Assembly: GCA_947452995.1 (NCBI GenBank)
Contig: CANGEV010000013.1
Span: 1-64,000 of the forward strand
DNA from: Chitinophagales bacterium
GTDB lineage: Bacteria > Bacteroidota > Bacteroidia > Chitinophagales > CAIODY01
Direction: 5' to 3'
Length of the DNA: 64,000 nt
The notes under the pieces: model-generated
Database searches by the model: none
The model's input: only the letters and a program-made list of their open reading frames with translations
What the model was told of the DNA's origin: nothing
Shown here: in pieces, positions 51,409 to 60,580 of the stretch
Numbering within the stretch: the stretch's first letter is position 1
How the letters are laid out: each line of letters starts with the position of its first letter
Made by a program: the position numbers and the translations under genes

Positions 51409-53853
51409 TTAGTCTTCTTCAACCGAACCCTTTTTCTTGCTACCACTAGTGCTTTTGCTAGAGCTAGGCTTTGTAGTGGTTGTGCTTGTCTTAGACTTAC
51501 TACTAGATGGCTTTGCTTTGGAGGAAGTGCTTTCTTCCTCATCGCTCGTACTTGCAGCAGGCTCATCGCTAGAGGATTCATCTGTTGTAGCTTCTTCACT
51601 ATCTTCTGTTTCAGTTTTCTTCGGAGCAGCCTTCGTAGGTGTTGTTTTCTTGGTATCTGTTCCTGCCGGAGCTGGCGTTTCAGTAGCAGGCTTATTGTTT
51701 GGATTACCAATAAAATTAGCACCTTTACCTTCTTTCTCACGAGCTTCTACTTCTTGAGTAGTCGTAGCAGAATCTACCGTAATAGGTGCTGCTTGGTCGT
51801 AAATGATAGTGGTATTTGCAATCTGACCAATAATCTTAAATTCAGTACGACGGTTACGTGCACGACATTCAGGACAGTCGCTACCATCAGGACGTTGGTT
51901 GATCGTATCTGGACGAGTTTCACCGTATCCTTTCGCAACTAATCGTTGTTTGTCGACACCATTTGTAATTAAGTACTTAACAACGCTTTCCGCACGTGCC
52001 TGTGAAAGCTTCATATTGTAGGCATCATTACCGCGGTTATCCGTATGCGAGCTGATTTCAACTTTTATGACAGGATTATCGGTTAGGATACCAAGTAACT
52101 GCTTCAGGGCAGGCTCTGATTCTGCTTGTAATTCTGCGCGATCGTATGCATAATAAATACCTTCGATACGTACAGATTTCGGCTTAATTTTTTCAATAAA
52201 GATATCTACCGTCATGGTATCACTTTCATCTAAACCTTTAACAGAACAAGTAGCATTATTAGCATAATAACCATCCTTCGTCACGTGTATTTTATACGAC
52301 TGGTTACGTGCTAAATTGAACATGTAGGTCGCTTTGTTACGAGAGAACGTAGTATCATAACGCATCGCATCTTTATCCGCGGAGTCGCAAGTGATTTGAA
52401 CAACTGCCGTTAATAATGGATTCTTTTTCTTCTTATCATCAGAATCATAGATACGTCCTTTCACTGCAAAGTGAGGGATAATGATATAGTCGAATTGATA
52501 GATATCATCGCAACAAGTAGCACTCTTCAATTCATATCCTCCTGGGCGGTTGGATACGAAGAATCCACCACGGTGATTGGGCCAATGTGTGAAATAGCGA
52601 TCGTCAACAGAGGAGTTGATAGGATATCCAACGTTAGTCGGATCTTCGAATTTCTTAGTATTTCCTTTAACCCTAAAAACGTCAAAACCACCCATTCCAA
52701 CACGACCGTTTGATGAGAAATATAAGGTCTTTTCTTTCTCATCATAAAAAGGCGTCACCTCATCACCGGCTGTATTTATCTTCTTTCCTAAATTAACAGG
52801 AGCGGTACAAGACCCATCTTTCTTAAAGATTGTATAGTATAAATCTTGGCCACCAGCACTACCTTCTTCGCGATCTGAGACGAAGTACAATATTATTTCT
52901 CCTGGCTTAACACCTTTCGCAGCAGCAGGCTGCGTGTTGTTTGTTCCTGCCTTATTTACAGTGCTCGACAAACGTGTTGGTGTCGACCATGACTCGCCTT
53001 TACGTTCTGCAAAATAGATATCACAGTGCAAATGCAAATCAGTTGGAGAAGCTTCACGACAGCGAGAGAAGAAGAAATATTTACCATCCGGGCTAAAGCT
53101 TCCATTGCCGGTATGATCCATATTACTATTGATATTACCATCGCCAAATTCTTTTGGCTTACCCCAAGCTCCATTTTTGTTTTTACGAGAGGTCTCATAA
53201 ATACGGGATACATAAGAAGATCGATCTGTACCACCAATAACTACTACAGTATCGGATTTGATGGAAGAATAGATCATCTTTAAATCAGTAACAGCTGCTG
53301 GTCCAAAATCAGAATAATGATTATTCACATTTTTGCCCAGATGCTTTACAATAAGTTTTAAAGGATTATTAATCATCTTCAAGGCAAGCTCACAACCCTT
53401 TGATTCTTCCTTAGCGATTTTTATAACAGCGGCTTTAGGATCTTCTTCATCGCCTTTGTACGACTTAGCAAGCTTATCGAACAAGGCTTTAGCTTGATCA
53501 TATTTTCCGTTATACTTCATCATGAGTGCGTAGAAAAACTGCGCGTTCATGTTTTCTGTTTTATTCATAGCAAACGCCTTCTTATACCACTCTTCCGCGC
53601 TTATATAATCACGTGCATTACGATATGCGTCTGCTAATTTGAAGGCAACATCTGCATCATCTTTTTCATCTTTCATATACGACTTGTAATAATCGATCGC
53701 ATTGTAGAAGCTTCCGATTTTTGCCAAGTTATCTGCGATTTCCAATTTACGTTTGGTAGGAATATCCATTGGATCTTGCACTTCCTGTGCGAATATTGGC
53801 GTTGAGGCCAACATCACAAAAAACAAAAGCGCAATAGTATATATTCGATTCAT
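51409..53853 (-). CDS. PorE-like OmpA-family protein (TPR, PD40 propeller, CRD, OmpA)
   Basis: The 814-residue protein has a signal peptide (IYTIALLFFVMLASTPIFAQ), TPR-like helices (30-130), a PD40/WD40-type propeller (about 180-460; GNGSFSPDGKYFFFSR, EKTLYFSSNGRVGMGGFDVF), a carboxypeptidase-regulatory-like strand domain (475-560) and an OmpA peptidoglycan-binding domain (about 575-690; EISSHTDNRGNDAYN, LSQARAESVVKYL). This order is that of PorE of the type IX secretion system. The last 100 residues are a Ser/Thr/Lys/Glu-rich low-complexity tail. It lies 36 bases after the porP gene. Confidence 0.87.
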   Translation of the reverse strand: MNRIYTIALLFFVMLASTPIFAQEVQDPMDIPTKRKLEIADNLAKIGSFYNAIDYYKSYMKDEKDDADVAFKLADAYRNARDYISAEEWYKKAFAMNKTENMNAQFFYALMMKYNGKYDQAKALFDKLAKSYKGDEEDPKAAVIKIAKEESKGCELALKMINNPLKLIVKHLGKNVNNHYSDFGPAAVTDLKMIYSSIKSDTVVVIGGTDRSSYVSRIYETSRKNKNGAWGKPKEFGDGNINSNMDHTGNGSFSPDGKYFFFSRCREASPTDLHLHCDIYFAERKGESWSTPTRLSSTVNKAGTNNTQPAAAKGVKPGEIILYFVSDREEGSAGGQDLYYTIFKKDGSCTAPVNLGKKINTAGDEVTPFYDEKEKTLYFSSNGRVGMGGFDVFRVKGNTKKFEDPTNVGYPINSSVDDRYFTHWPNHRGGFFVSNRPGGYELKSATCCDDIYQFDYIIIPHFAVKGRIYDSDDKKKKNPLLTAVVQITCDSADKDAMRYDTTFSRNKATYMFNLARNQSYKIHVTKDGYYANNATCSVKGLDESDTMTVDIFIEKIKPKSVRIEGIYYAYDRAELQAESEPALKQLLGILTDNPVIKVEISSHTDNRGNDAYNMKLSQARAESVVKYLITNGVDKQRLVAKGYGETRPDTINQRPDGSDCPECRARNRRTEFKIIGQIANTTIIYDQAAPITVDSATTTQEVEAREKEGKGANFIGNPNNKPATETPAPAGTDTKKTTPTKAAPKKTETEDSEEATTDESSSDEPAASTSDEEESTSSKAKPSSSKSKTSTTTTKPSSSKSTSGSKKKGSVEED

Positions 53854-53889
53854 ATTAGGCGAATTCGATTGATTGAAAAATAGAAAAAA

Positions 53890-54930
53890 TTAGAAACGAG
53901 GACAAACAAAAAGCGGTGGCGGCGGCGGCGGCGGCGTTGAATAACACGGTGCCTTATACATGATTGCGAACTCGAAACCGCCACGATATTTCGAAGCTGA
54001 ACGCAGTCCTGACATATTCACATCATATGAAATTGCTGCGCGGAAACGATTCATCTCACCTCCAAACATTAATTGCGTAGCATCTTTCATACGATAATAC
54101 AAACCGCCAAAATAAGCTAGTCCGTCTTCATCATTACTGACGTTATAATTTACTTCACCTCCGAAATTAAACTCGCTCGCAGAAGACTGCCCCATATAAA
54201 GGATATTCGGAATAATACTTAAATTATCATTCATCTTATAACGAACGGTCGCATGAAACACTTTACGCGAACTCAATTCATTCTTTGAACCTGTGTAAAA
54301 TGATTCCAACGGGCTCATCACATGGAATAAGGCAAGTCCTGAATAGAAACTCATCTTTTCGTTAATGACACCTGAGAATTGCAAGCCTCCATTCATATCA
54401 AACACTGTTGATGTACCGGTTGTAAGATTCGTTTCAAAGGAGTTACGATATGGATCAATATAGTTTCCATCCCATTGTGTTTCCCATGTCAAAGCCCCCA
54501 CATCTACTTTCTTTTGACGAAACGCAGGTTGCATACCGAAGGATAATTTGTATTGCTGGTAATTTTCTCCAAAGCCTAAATGCAAGGCAAACGTTGGAGA
54601 TACTTCCATCGTAGAAATAACATTAGAAGCGACGTCATTGAAAATGCCGACACCCAATCCTAAAGCCGCTGAACGTTTACGATTTAGGTACACAGGAATA
54701 TCATAATATGCCGCAGTAGTCTTGTAAGGAGATGTTACACTCCCCCACTGACTACGATAGTTGACACCTGCGCGCCAGTTACATGCCAAGCCTGCTTGAG
54801 CAGGATTCAGCAAAATAGGGTTATGATAAAACTGCGTGAGATGTATATCCTGAGCTGTTGTAGCATAGCCACTTAGCAACAAGAAAAACACAACAACGCA
54901 TCGAAATATATTGGTTCGATTCATGGTCAT
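53890..54930 (-). CDS. porP: Type IX secretion system membrane protein, PorP/SprF family
   Basis: The 346-residue protein has a signal peptide (CVVVFFLLLSGYATTAQ) and the opening DIHLTQFYHNPILLNPAQAG that defines PorP/SprF, then NYRSQWGSVTSPYKTTAAYY. An outer-membrane barrel follows. It ends in a peculiar tail, CYSTPPPPPPPLFVCPRF, encoded by a GGC/CGG run on the plus strand at 53912-53937. The PorE-like gene is next in the same direction; in Porphyromonas PorP and PorE bind each other. Promoter element TATTTTTG lies at 54974-54967. Confidence 0.92.
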   Translation of the reverse strand: MTMNRTNIFRCVVVFFLLLSGYATTAQDIHLTQFYHNPILLNPAQAGLACNWRAGVNYRSQWGSVTSPYKTTAAYYDIPVYLNRKRSAALGLGVGIFNDVASNVISTMEVSPTFALHLGFGENYQQYKLSFGMQPAFRQKKVDVGALTWETQWDGNYIDPYRNSFETNLTTGTSTVFDMNGGLQFSGVINEKMSFYSGLALFHVMSPLESFYTGSKNELSSRKVFHATVRYKMNDNLSIIPNILYMGQSSASEFNFGGEVNYNVSNDEDGLAYFGGLYYRMKDATQLMFGGEMNRFRAAISYDVNMSGLRSASKYRGGFEFAIMYKAPCYSTPPPPPPPLFVCPRF

Positions 54931-54966
54931 AGGATACAGAGGTCTAAACGGATTTTACTCCACTAA

Positions 54967-54974
54967 CAAAAATA
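54967..54974 (-). promoter_or_regulatory. Promoter -7 element of porP
   Basis: TATTTTTG on the minus strand, 36 bases before the ATG. With the plus element at 55043-55050 it forms a divergent pair in a 144-base gap. Confidence 0.5.
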
Positions 54975-55042
54975 AAAATTTATCCCATAAGTTAAGGTCT
55001 TTGCCCCATCTTTTTTTACCGGATAAAAAGGCCGATTTTTCT

Positions 55043-55050
55043 TATTTTTG
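55043..55050 (+). promoter_or_regulatory. Promoter -7 element of the M32 peptidase operon
   Basis: TATTTTTG ends 24 bases before the ATG at 55075. The TTG at 55048, which could open a longer frame, lies in this box and is rejected as the start. Confidence 0.55.
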
Positions 55051-55074
55051 TCGGTTACGACCCCAACTATAGGT

Positions 55075-56571
55075 ATGCAAGCAAATTACCAAGAATACAA
55101 AAGACAGTTACAAAAGATAGCAGATGTCAGAATGGCAGCTGCCGTACTCAACTGGGACCAAGAAACCTATTTGCCATCAAAAGCGGCAGGTATTCGCGCC
55201 CAACAGCTCTCTACCTTAAGTGGTATCGCGCATGAAATGTTTACTGAGAAGGCATTGGGAGAAATTCTTCTAACGCTGATTAAAAAAAACGCTGAACTGT
55301 CTGAGAGAGAGCTAAGTAATGTTAAACACAGCTTGGAGGATTATCAGCGTGAGCAAAAATACCCGACAGAATGGGTGGTTCGTTTATCACAAACGATCGC
55401 CGAAGCCTATCACAACTGGGTAGGAGCGCGTGAAAACAACGATTTTAACCAATTCGCACCTTCTTTAGCAAAGCTTGTTGAGATGAAGCGCGAAGAAGCC
55501 AAAATGCTTGGCTATAAGGAACATCCTTATGATGCACTCCTCCACTTATACGAACCGGGATTAACAACTGCGGAAATGACACGCGTTTTCGACTCCGTAA
55601 AAGAGCCCTTGAAAGCGCTGTTGGCGAAAATAAAAAGCCAAACACAAGTGAATGACGACTTCATGCGTGAACAATACGACAAAGACAAACAGTGGGAGTT
55701 TGGTTTAAAATTGCTTAAAAATATTGGCTTCGACTTTGAAGCAGGTCGCCAAGATTTATCGATACATCCATTCACAACAAACTTTGCTGCAAGTGATGTC
55801 CGTCTAACCACAAAAGTAGATGAAGAAGATTTTAATGCCATGACCTGGTCGTGCTTGCACGAAGGTGGGCATGGGCTTTATGAGCAAGGTTTGCCTGAAG
55901 ATGAATATGGCTTACCTGGCGGCGAAGCTGTTTCTCTAGGAATTCATGAATCGCAGAGTCGATTATGGGAGAATATGGTGGGAAGAAGTTTTACGTATTG
56001 GAAATGCCATTACAGTTCCTTGCAAGAGCAGTTCCCAGAAGCGCTTAAACGCGTTAGTTTGGAAGAATTCTATGCAGCCATTAACAAAGTTGAGCCTTCG
56101 CTCATTCGTATCGAAGCGGATGAATTAACGTATCACTTTCATGTTTTAATTCGTTTCGAAATAGAAAAAGCGCTTATTGAAGGAAGTTTGGAGGTAGCAC
56201 AAATTCCAGAAACATGGAATGCTAAATACAAAGAATATCTTGGCGTAGAAATCCCAAATGACGTCAAAGGATGTATGCAAGACATCCATTGGTCGCACGG
56301 TAGCTTTGGCTATTTCCCAACCTATAGCATCGGTTCATTTTATGCGGCTCAATTTTTTTATTATGCTGAACAGGCAATCCCTGAACTAGCCTCACAGCTG
56401 GAGAGCGGACATTGCGCGACGCTTTTAGGATGGCTACGTGAAAATATTCATCAGTATGGCCGTCAATATACTGCCGATCAACTCTGTCAACGTATAGGAG
56501 GCGAATCACTCAACCCTGCTTATTTCTTAAAATATGCAGAAGCAAAGTATAAAGCTATCTACCATTTCTAA
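55075..56571 (+). CDS. M32 metallocarboxypeptidase (Taq carboxypeptidase type)
   Basis: The 498-residue protein (start MQANYQEYKRQLQKI) is a cytoplasmic zinc carboxypeptidase. The motif HEGGH is at 262-266 (WSCLHEGGHGLYEQGL), the third ligand is in SLGIHESQSRLWENMVGRS, and the family blocks RIEADELTYHFHVLIRFEIE and DIHWSHGSFGYFPTYSIGSF are present. It removes C-terminal amino acids from peptides. The MMPL transporter gene follows after 32 bases. Confidence 0.95.
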   Translation: MQANYQEYKRQLQKIADVRMAAAVLNWDQETYLPSKAAGIRAQQLSTLSGIAHEMFTEKALGEILLTLIKKNAELSERELSNVKHSLEDYQREQKYPTEWVVRLSQTIAEAYHNWVGARENNDFNQFAPSLAKLVEMKREEAKMLGYKEHPYDALLHLYEPGLTTAEMTRVFDSVKEPLKALLAKIKSQTQVNDDFMREQYDKDKQWEFGLKLLKNIGFDFEAGRQDLSIHPFTTNFAASDVRLTTKVDEEDFNAMTWSCLHEGGHGLYEQGLPEDEYGLPGGEAVSLGIHESQSRLWENMVGRSFTYWKCHYSSLQEQFPEALKRVSLEEFYAAINKVEPSLIRIEADELTYHFHVLIRFEIEKALIEGSLEVAQIPETWNAKYKEYLGVEIPNDVKGCMQDIHWSHGSFGYFPTYSIGSFYAAQFFYYAEQAIPELASQLESGHCATLLGWLRENIHQYGRQYTADQLCQRIGGESLNPAYFLKYAEAKYKAIYHF

Positions 56572-56603
56572 TTTAACACTCGAACACTAACGATACTATC
56601 CGT

Positions 56604-58943
56604 ATGAAAATCTGGAGCTATTTCGCGAAATTAATTTTGAATAATAAATGGACATGGATCAGCATTATTACTGCTGCAACCATTTTCATGGGCTATCACG
56701 CCACTAAAATTCATATTAGTAACGAATTCAATAGAAGTATACCGACTGACAACCCTAAATTTGTTGAATACCAAAAGTTCAAACAAAAGTTTGGCGAAGA
56801 CGGAAATGCTTTGGTAATCGGCTTTAAAGAGGACACCAAAAAGTTATTCACTGCGAATTACTTCAACGCCTATCAGCAATGGATTGCAGATTTGAAGAAA
56901 ATAAAAGGCGTAGAAAGTGTGCTTGGCGTTGGCAACAGTATCACCGTTATTTATGACACGGCAACTGCTGATTATAAGGTAAAACCAATCTTTGTCAATC
57001 ATTACACTTCACAAGTTGCCTTAGACTCCGCAAGAGATTTGTTTATGTCATTACCATTCTATGGCGATCGTCTTTACAATACACAAACACATGCAACATT
57101 ACTTGCGGTAAAGATTCGTAAAGAATTAATGAATACGGATGAACGTAAGAGAATTGTCGCTGAAATTAAAACAGTCAGCGATTCTTTCAGCGCCAAAAAT
57201 GGTACAGAACTCCATTTTAGCGGATTACCTTATATCAGAACACAGATTGCAAAGAAACTTGCAGCTGAAGGAACACTCTTCACGATTCTTTCTTTGATAC
57301 TGACAGCAATCATTCTTTATCTTTTCTTTCGCTCTATTTCTGCTACTTTATTTTCGCTGGTAGTCGTTTTAGTGGGTGTTGTTTTCACCTTGGGTAGTAT
57401 CCATTTAATGGGCTATCAAGTCACCATTTTAACAGCATTGGTTCCAACATTAATTGTCGTAATAGGAATTCCAAATTGTATATACCTGATTAATAAGTAT
57501 CACTTAGAGTATGCACATCTTGGCGATCGTCGACTTGCACTAGAAGGTGTTGTAGAAAAAATGGGGATTGTAACATTGTTTACGAATTTAACAGCAGCCA
57601 TTGGTTTCTTCGTTTTCATATTTACCAAATCAGCTTTGCTGACGGAGTTTGGATGGATTGCGAGTATTAATATTCTGGTCATATTTGTTTTATCACTTAT
57701 CCTAATTCCAATCCTATTTTCATTTATTGCGCCGCCGCATAAAGAAGATACCAACTACCTAGAGATGGGATTCTTACAGCGTATTATTCAATGGTTAGAA
57801 CATATTGTTTTGCATAAACGCAAAGCCATTTACCTAAGCTCCTTAATCGTCGGTTTAATCGGTATTGCAGGTATGTACCGTTTACAATCACAAGCATATA
57901 TCGTAGACGACTTACCGCGAAAGGATCCTATCTATTTAGATCTTAAATGGTTTGAAAGCCAGTTTCATGGTATCATGCCTTTTGAAGTAATCATTGATGC
58001 ACACAAGAAAAACAGAGCTACGAATCCGAAGATGTTTGCAAAGATTGAAGAGTTGGAAACTGCTTTACATCAATACCCTGAATTCTCCCCTACATTAAGT
58101 ATCACAGAAGGTCTGAAATTCGCTACGCAAGCTTATTTCGGAGGCGATCCAGAAAACTATCGTTTGCCAGAAGGATTCGAACAAGCCTTCGTTTACGATC
58201 CATTAATCAAGAAAAAAGACAAGAATACGAAGGGCGCAAATATGCTAACGGCTTTCTTAGATAGCAACAAACAAACAGCTCGCGTAAGTTTAACAATGAA
58301 GGATGTGGGTAGTCAGAAATTGCCGCAACTTTTAGATAGTATCCGTCCGCAAGTGAACGCTATCTTCGATACTTCGAAATATACCGTCACACTTACCGGA
58401 GCATCGGTCATCTTCTTAGAAGGAAGTAAATTTATCATCAACGGTTTAAGAGAAAGTTTGATTTACGCATTCATTACAATCATTTTCTGTATGCTATGGC
58501 TTTTCCGTTCTATGCGAATCCTATTAGTTTCAATACTTCCCAATATATTACCAATGATAATGACAGCAGGTATCATGGGTTGGATGGGCATTCCACTCAA
58601 ACCATCTACCGTACTTATCTTCAGCATATCGCTTGGTATTGCTATAGACGTCACCATTCGATTCTTGGTTAATTACAAACAAGAATTACCATTCCATGGC
58701 GGACATATTAAACCTACAGTTATCCGTACAATTCAAGAAACAGGTGTAAGTATTATTTACACATCCCTTGTTTTGTTCGCAGGCTTCTTCATCTTCGTTG
58801 TATCTGATTTCGGTGGAACAAAAGCGCTTGGCTTGCTGACATCCTTAACATTGGTATTTTCTATGATTGCCAATTTAACCTTATTGCCAGCATTGCTCCT
58901 TTGGGTAGATAAACGCGTTACGAAGAAAGAGCAGAAAGCCTAA
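56604..58943 (+). CDS. RND/MMPL-family membrane transporter
   Basis: The 779-residue protein has about 12 membrane helices in two halves, each with a large external loop after the first helix, as in MMPL and HpnN-like exporters. Helix blocks include LTAIILYLFFRSISATLFSL and the proton-relay-like STVLIFSISLGIAIDVTIRF in the second half. Members export lipids, hopanoids or lipid-linked substrates; the substrate is unknown. It follows the M32 gene, and its stop shares the bases CTAA with the stop of the convergent lipoprotein gene. Confidence 0.9.
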   Translation: MKIWSYFAKLILNNKWTWISIITAATIFMGYHATKIHISNEFNRSIPTDNPKFVEYQKFKQKFGEDGNALVIGFKEDTKKLFTANYFNAYQQWIADLKKIKGVESVLGVGNSITVIYDTATADYKVKPIFVNHYTSQVALDSARDLFMSLPFYGDRLYNTQTHATLLAVKIRKELMNTDERKRIVAEIKTVSDSFSAKNGTELHFSGLPYIRTQIAKKLAAEGTLFTILSLILTAIILYLFFRSISATLFSLVVVLVGVVFTLGSIHLMGYQVTILTALVPTLIVVIGIPNCIYLINKYHLEYAHLGDRRLALEGVVEKMGIVTLFTNLTAAIGFFVFIFTKSALLTEFGWIASINILVIFVLSLILIPILFSFIAPPHKEDTNYLEMGFLQRIIQWLEHIVLHKRKAIYLSSLIVGLIGIAGMYRLQSQAYIVDDLPRKDPIYLDLKWFESQFHGIMPFEVIIDAHKKNRATNPKMFAKIEELETALHQYPEFSPTLSITEGLKFATQAYFGGDPENYRLPEGFEQAFVYDPLIKKKDKNTKGANMLTAFLDSNKQTARVSLTMKDVGSQKLPQLLDSIRPQVNAIFDTSKYTVTLTGASVIFLEGSKFIINGLRESLIYAFITIIFCMLWLFRSMRILLVSILPNILPMIMTAGIMGWMGIPLKPSTVLIFSISLGIAIDVTIRFLVNYKQELPFHGGHIKPTVIRTIQETGVSIIYTSLVLFAGFFIFVVSDFGGTKALGLLTSLTLVFSMIANLTLLPALLLWVDKRVTKKEQKA

Positions 58944-60565
58944 TCAGGTAATTTTATTTCTTGAACTACTTCCCAATTTCCTTTTACCTGGATATTGATA
59001 GGAAGACTAACTAATTTTTCAGGCTGACGATGTTGGAAATAATTTCCAGTGTCCCAATCTCCATTACCATTGGCATCTTGCAAACATTTCACCTTGTAGG
59101 TACCAGGCCAAATATGCTTCAAAGCAACATCTGTAGTGGTAGCAGGAAAACGATAAACAACTTGGTCGTTTAACATTAGATAGACAATTGTGCTCGAAGC
59201 AACTTTGTCTAAGTGCAATTGAAGTGAAGCTCGCTCTTCTTCCGTAGCACGATGTAAATTAAACTTCAGCGTATCATAATAATTAGTGGGTAATAATACC
59301 AGTTTAAAGTCATTCCAATTCGCAAATCGAGCATTGTCAATTTGCAAGACTAGGCCATCATCAGACAGCATCGAACTATCAATCTGAATTCTGGTGGATG
59401 AGCTTGAATCCTTTACTAAATAAACACCGCTCGCATTCAATACATTTGCCTTCAAAGGACGGTTGAAGCGAAGACATAAATTTTGATTCGGCAAGAAGGA
59501 TTGTAGTATGGCATTCGATTTAGACATGCGTGATCCTGACTGCGTATTTAAGACCGCACTTGCTAAAAATTTCTTTTTCCATTGCAAACTATCTTCGTCG
59601 GCTTTTATTTCCCATACAATGGTATCCTTTAATAGTTTACTGCTAACCTCAAGTATTATTGAGTCGCGTGCGGCGGGATTAGTATATACATAGGCCGTGT
59701 CATTGTTACGCGTCAAATGGAAGGCACAAGGCTGATTAGCACGTAGTACACGTATGTTCGGTCTTGTATTGCTTAATGGTTTCGACCATATCAACTGCTG
59801 AATTCCTGCTGCAATTGTTTTATTCGATATTAATTGCGCTTTATCATTTTCATTCTTAAAAGCCAATAAAGGAATAATTGATCCGGTTGCCTTAGCTACA
59901 ATCAGCGTATCTGAAAAGGCGATATTTTCTGTCACTTGATCAAAAAGGTAATTACTGTTTTCATCTTTCACAGCAAATAAACGATACTTCGTTTCCTTGA
60001 TATTATTAATTCGCCAACGTCCGTCTGCATCCGACTTTGTAAAATAATAGGGCATTCGCTTTGCAGGGACAGAATCATTCAGATCTGTATAAAGCATCAC
60101 CAAATAATCCTTTAATGGTTTTCCTGTATAAGCGTCCTTCAAGGTGCCCGCAACAAAAGCAGTATCTAAAAAATTCCCAGTACTAAATACATATGAAAAA
60201 TTCTTGACAGGGTTTCGTTCAGTGATATCTGTAATTACGTCTCCGAAATTTACACTATAGGTTGTATTGGGTAACAAGCTATCTTTTATTTCAATGCGAA
60301 TAGTTTTGTTCTTCGCTTTAATCGAAGGAGTATTACCTAGTGGAGGAGATATGATTACAGCATCCGAATTCAAAAGCTGCACATATTCATCAAACTGAAG
60401 GCGAATATCTTTCGATAACATGGCTGTAGAACCATTTGCTGGTAATGCTTTCACCAAGGTGGGAGCTTTAGTGTCTTTTGCACCGCCATCCGGATTTACC
60501 ACATGCGCACAGGAGACTACTATAGCCAAGCAAAGAATCCATAAAAACGTTCGCAAAATACGCAT
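58940..60565 (-). CDS. Ig-like domain lipoprotein (Big_5/SbsA type)
   Basis: The 541-residue protein has a lipoprotein signal (LWILCLAIVVSCAHVVNPDG), then a Big_5/SbsA Ig-like domain with DTKAPTLVKALPANGSTAML and IRLQFDEYVQLLNSDAVIIS (about 30-130), and a carboxypeptidase-regulatory-like segment (AGTLKDAYTGKPLKDYLVML). The end is another strand-rich domain (HIWPGTYKVKCLQDANGNGD). This is a common Bacteroidota surface lipoprotein family of unknown role. A -7 box lies 4 bases before the ATG. The M1 peptidase gene upstream ends 15 bases before its ATG. Confidence 0.88.
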   Translation of the reverse strand: MRILRTFLWILCLAIVVSCAHVVNPDGGAKDTKAPTLVKALPANGSTAMLSKDIRLQFDEYVQLLNSDAVIISPPLGNTPSIKAKNKTIRIEIKDSLLPNTTYSVNFGDVITDITERNPVKNFSYVFSTGNFLDTAFVAGTLKDAYTGKPLKDYLVMLYTDLNDSVPAKRMPYYFTKSDADGRWRINNIKETKYRLFAVKDENSNYLFDQVTENIAFSDTLIVAKATGSIIPLLAFKNENDKAQLISNKTIAAGIQQLIWSKPLSNTRPNIRVLRANQPCAFHLTRNNDTAYVYTNPAARDSIILEVSSKLLKDTIVWEIKADEDSLQWKKKFLASAVLNTQSGSRMSKSNAILQSFLPNQNLCLRFNRPLKANVLNASGVYLVKDSSSSTRIQIDSSMLSDDGLVLQIDNARFANWNDFKLVLLPTNYYDTLKFNLHRATEEERASLQLHLDKVASSTIVYLMLNDQVVYRFPATTTDVALKHIWPGTYKVKCLQDANGNGDWDTGNYFQHRQPEKLVSLPINIQVKGNWEVVQEIKLPD

Positions 60566-60569
60566 GTCG

Positions 60570-60577
60570 CAAAGGTA
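60570..60577 (-). promoter_or_regulatory. Promoter -7 element of the Ig-like lipoprotein gene
   Basis: TACCTTTG on the minus strand lies in the 15-base gap between two genes, 4 bases before the ATG at 60565. The message is likely leaderless; read-through from the M1 peptidase gene is also possible. Confidence 0.55.
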
Positions 60578-60580
60578 CGA

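Noticed and set aside
51405-51740. Basic 111-residue frame overlapping the tail of the PorE-like gene on the same strand
   Set aside because: It is a shadow of the low-complexity Ser/Thr/Lys tail in another frame; the OmpA protein explains the region.
55048-55074. TTG start giving an M32 peptidase longer by 9 residues
   Set aside because: The TTG lies in the -7 element TATTTTTG; the message must start later.
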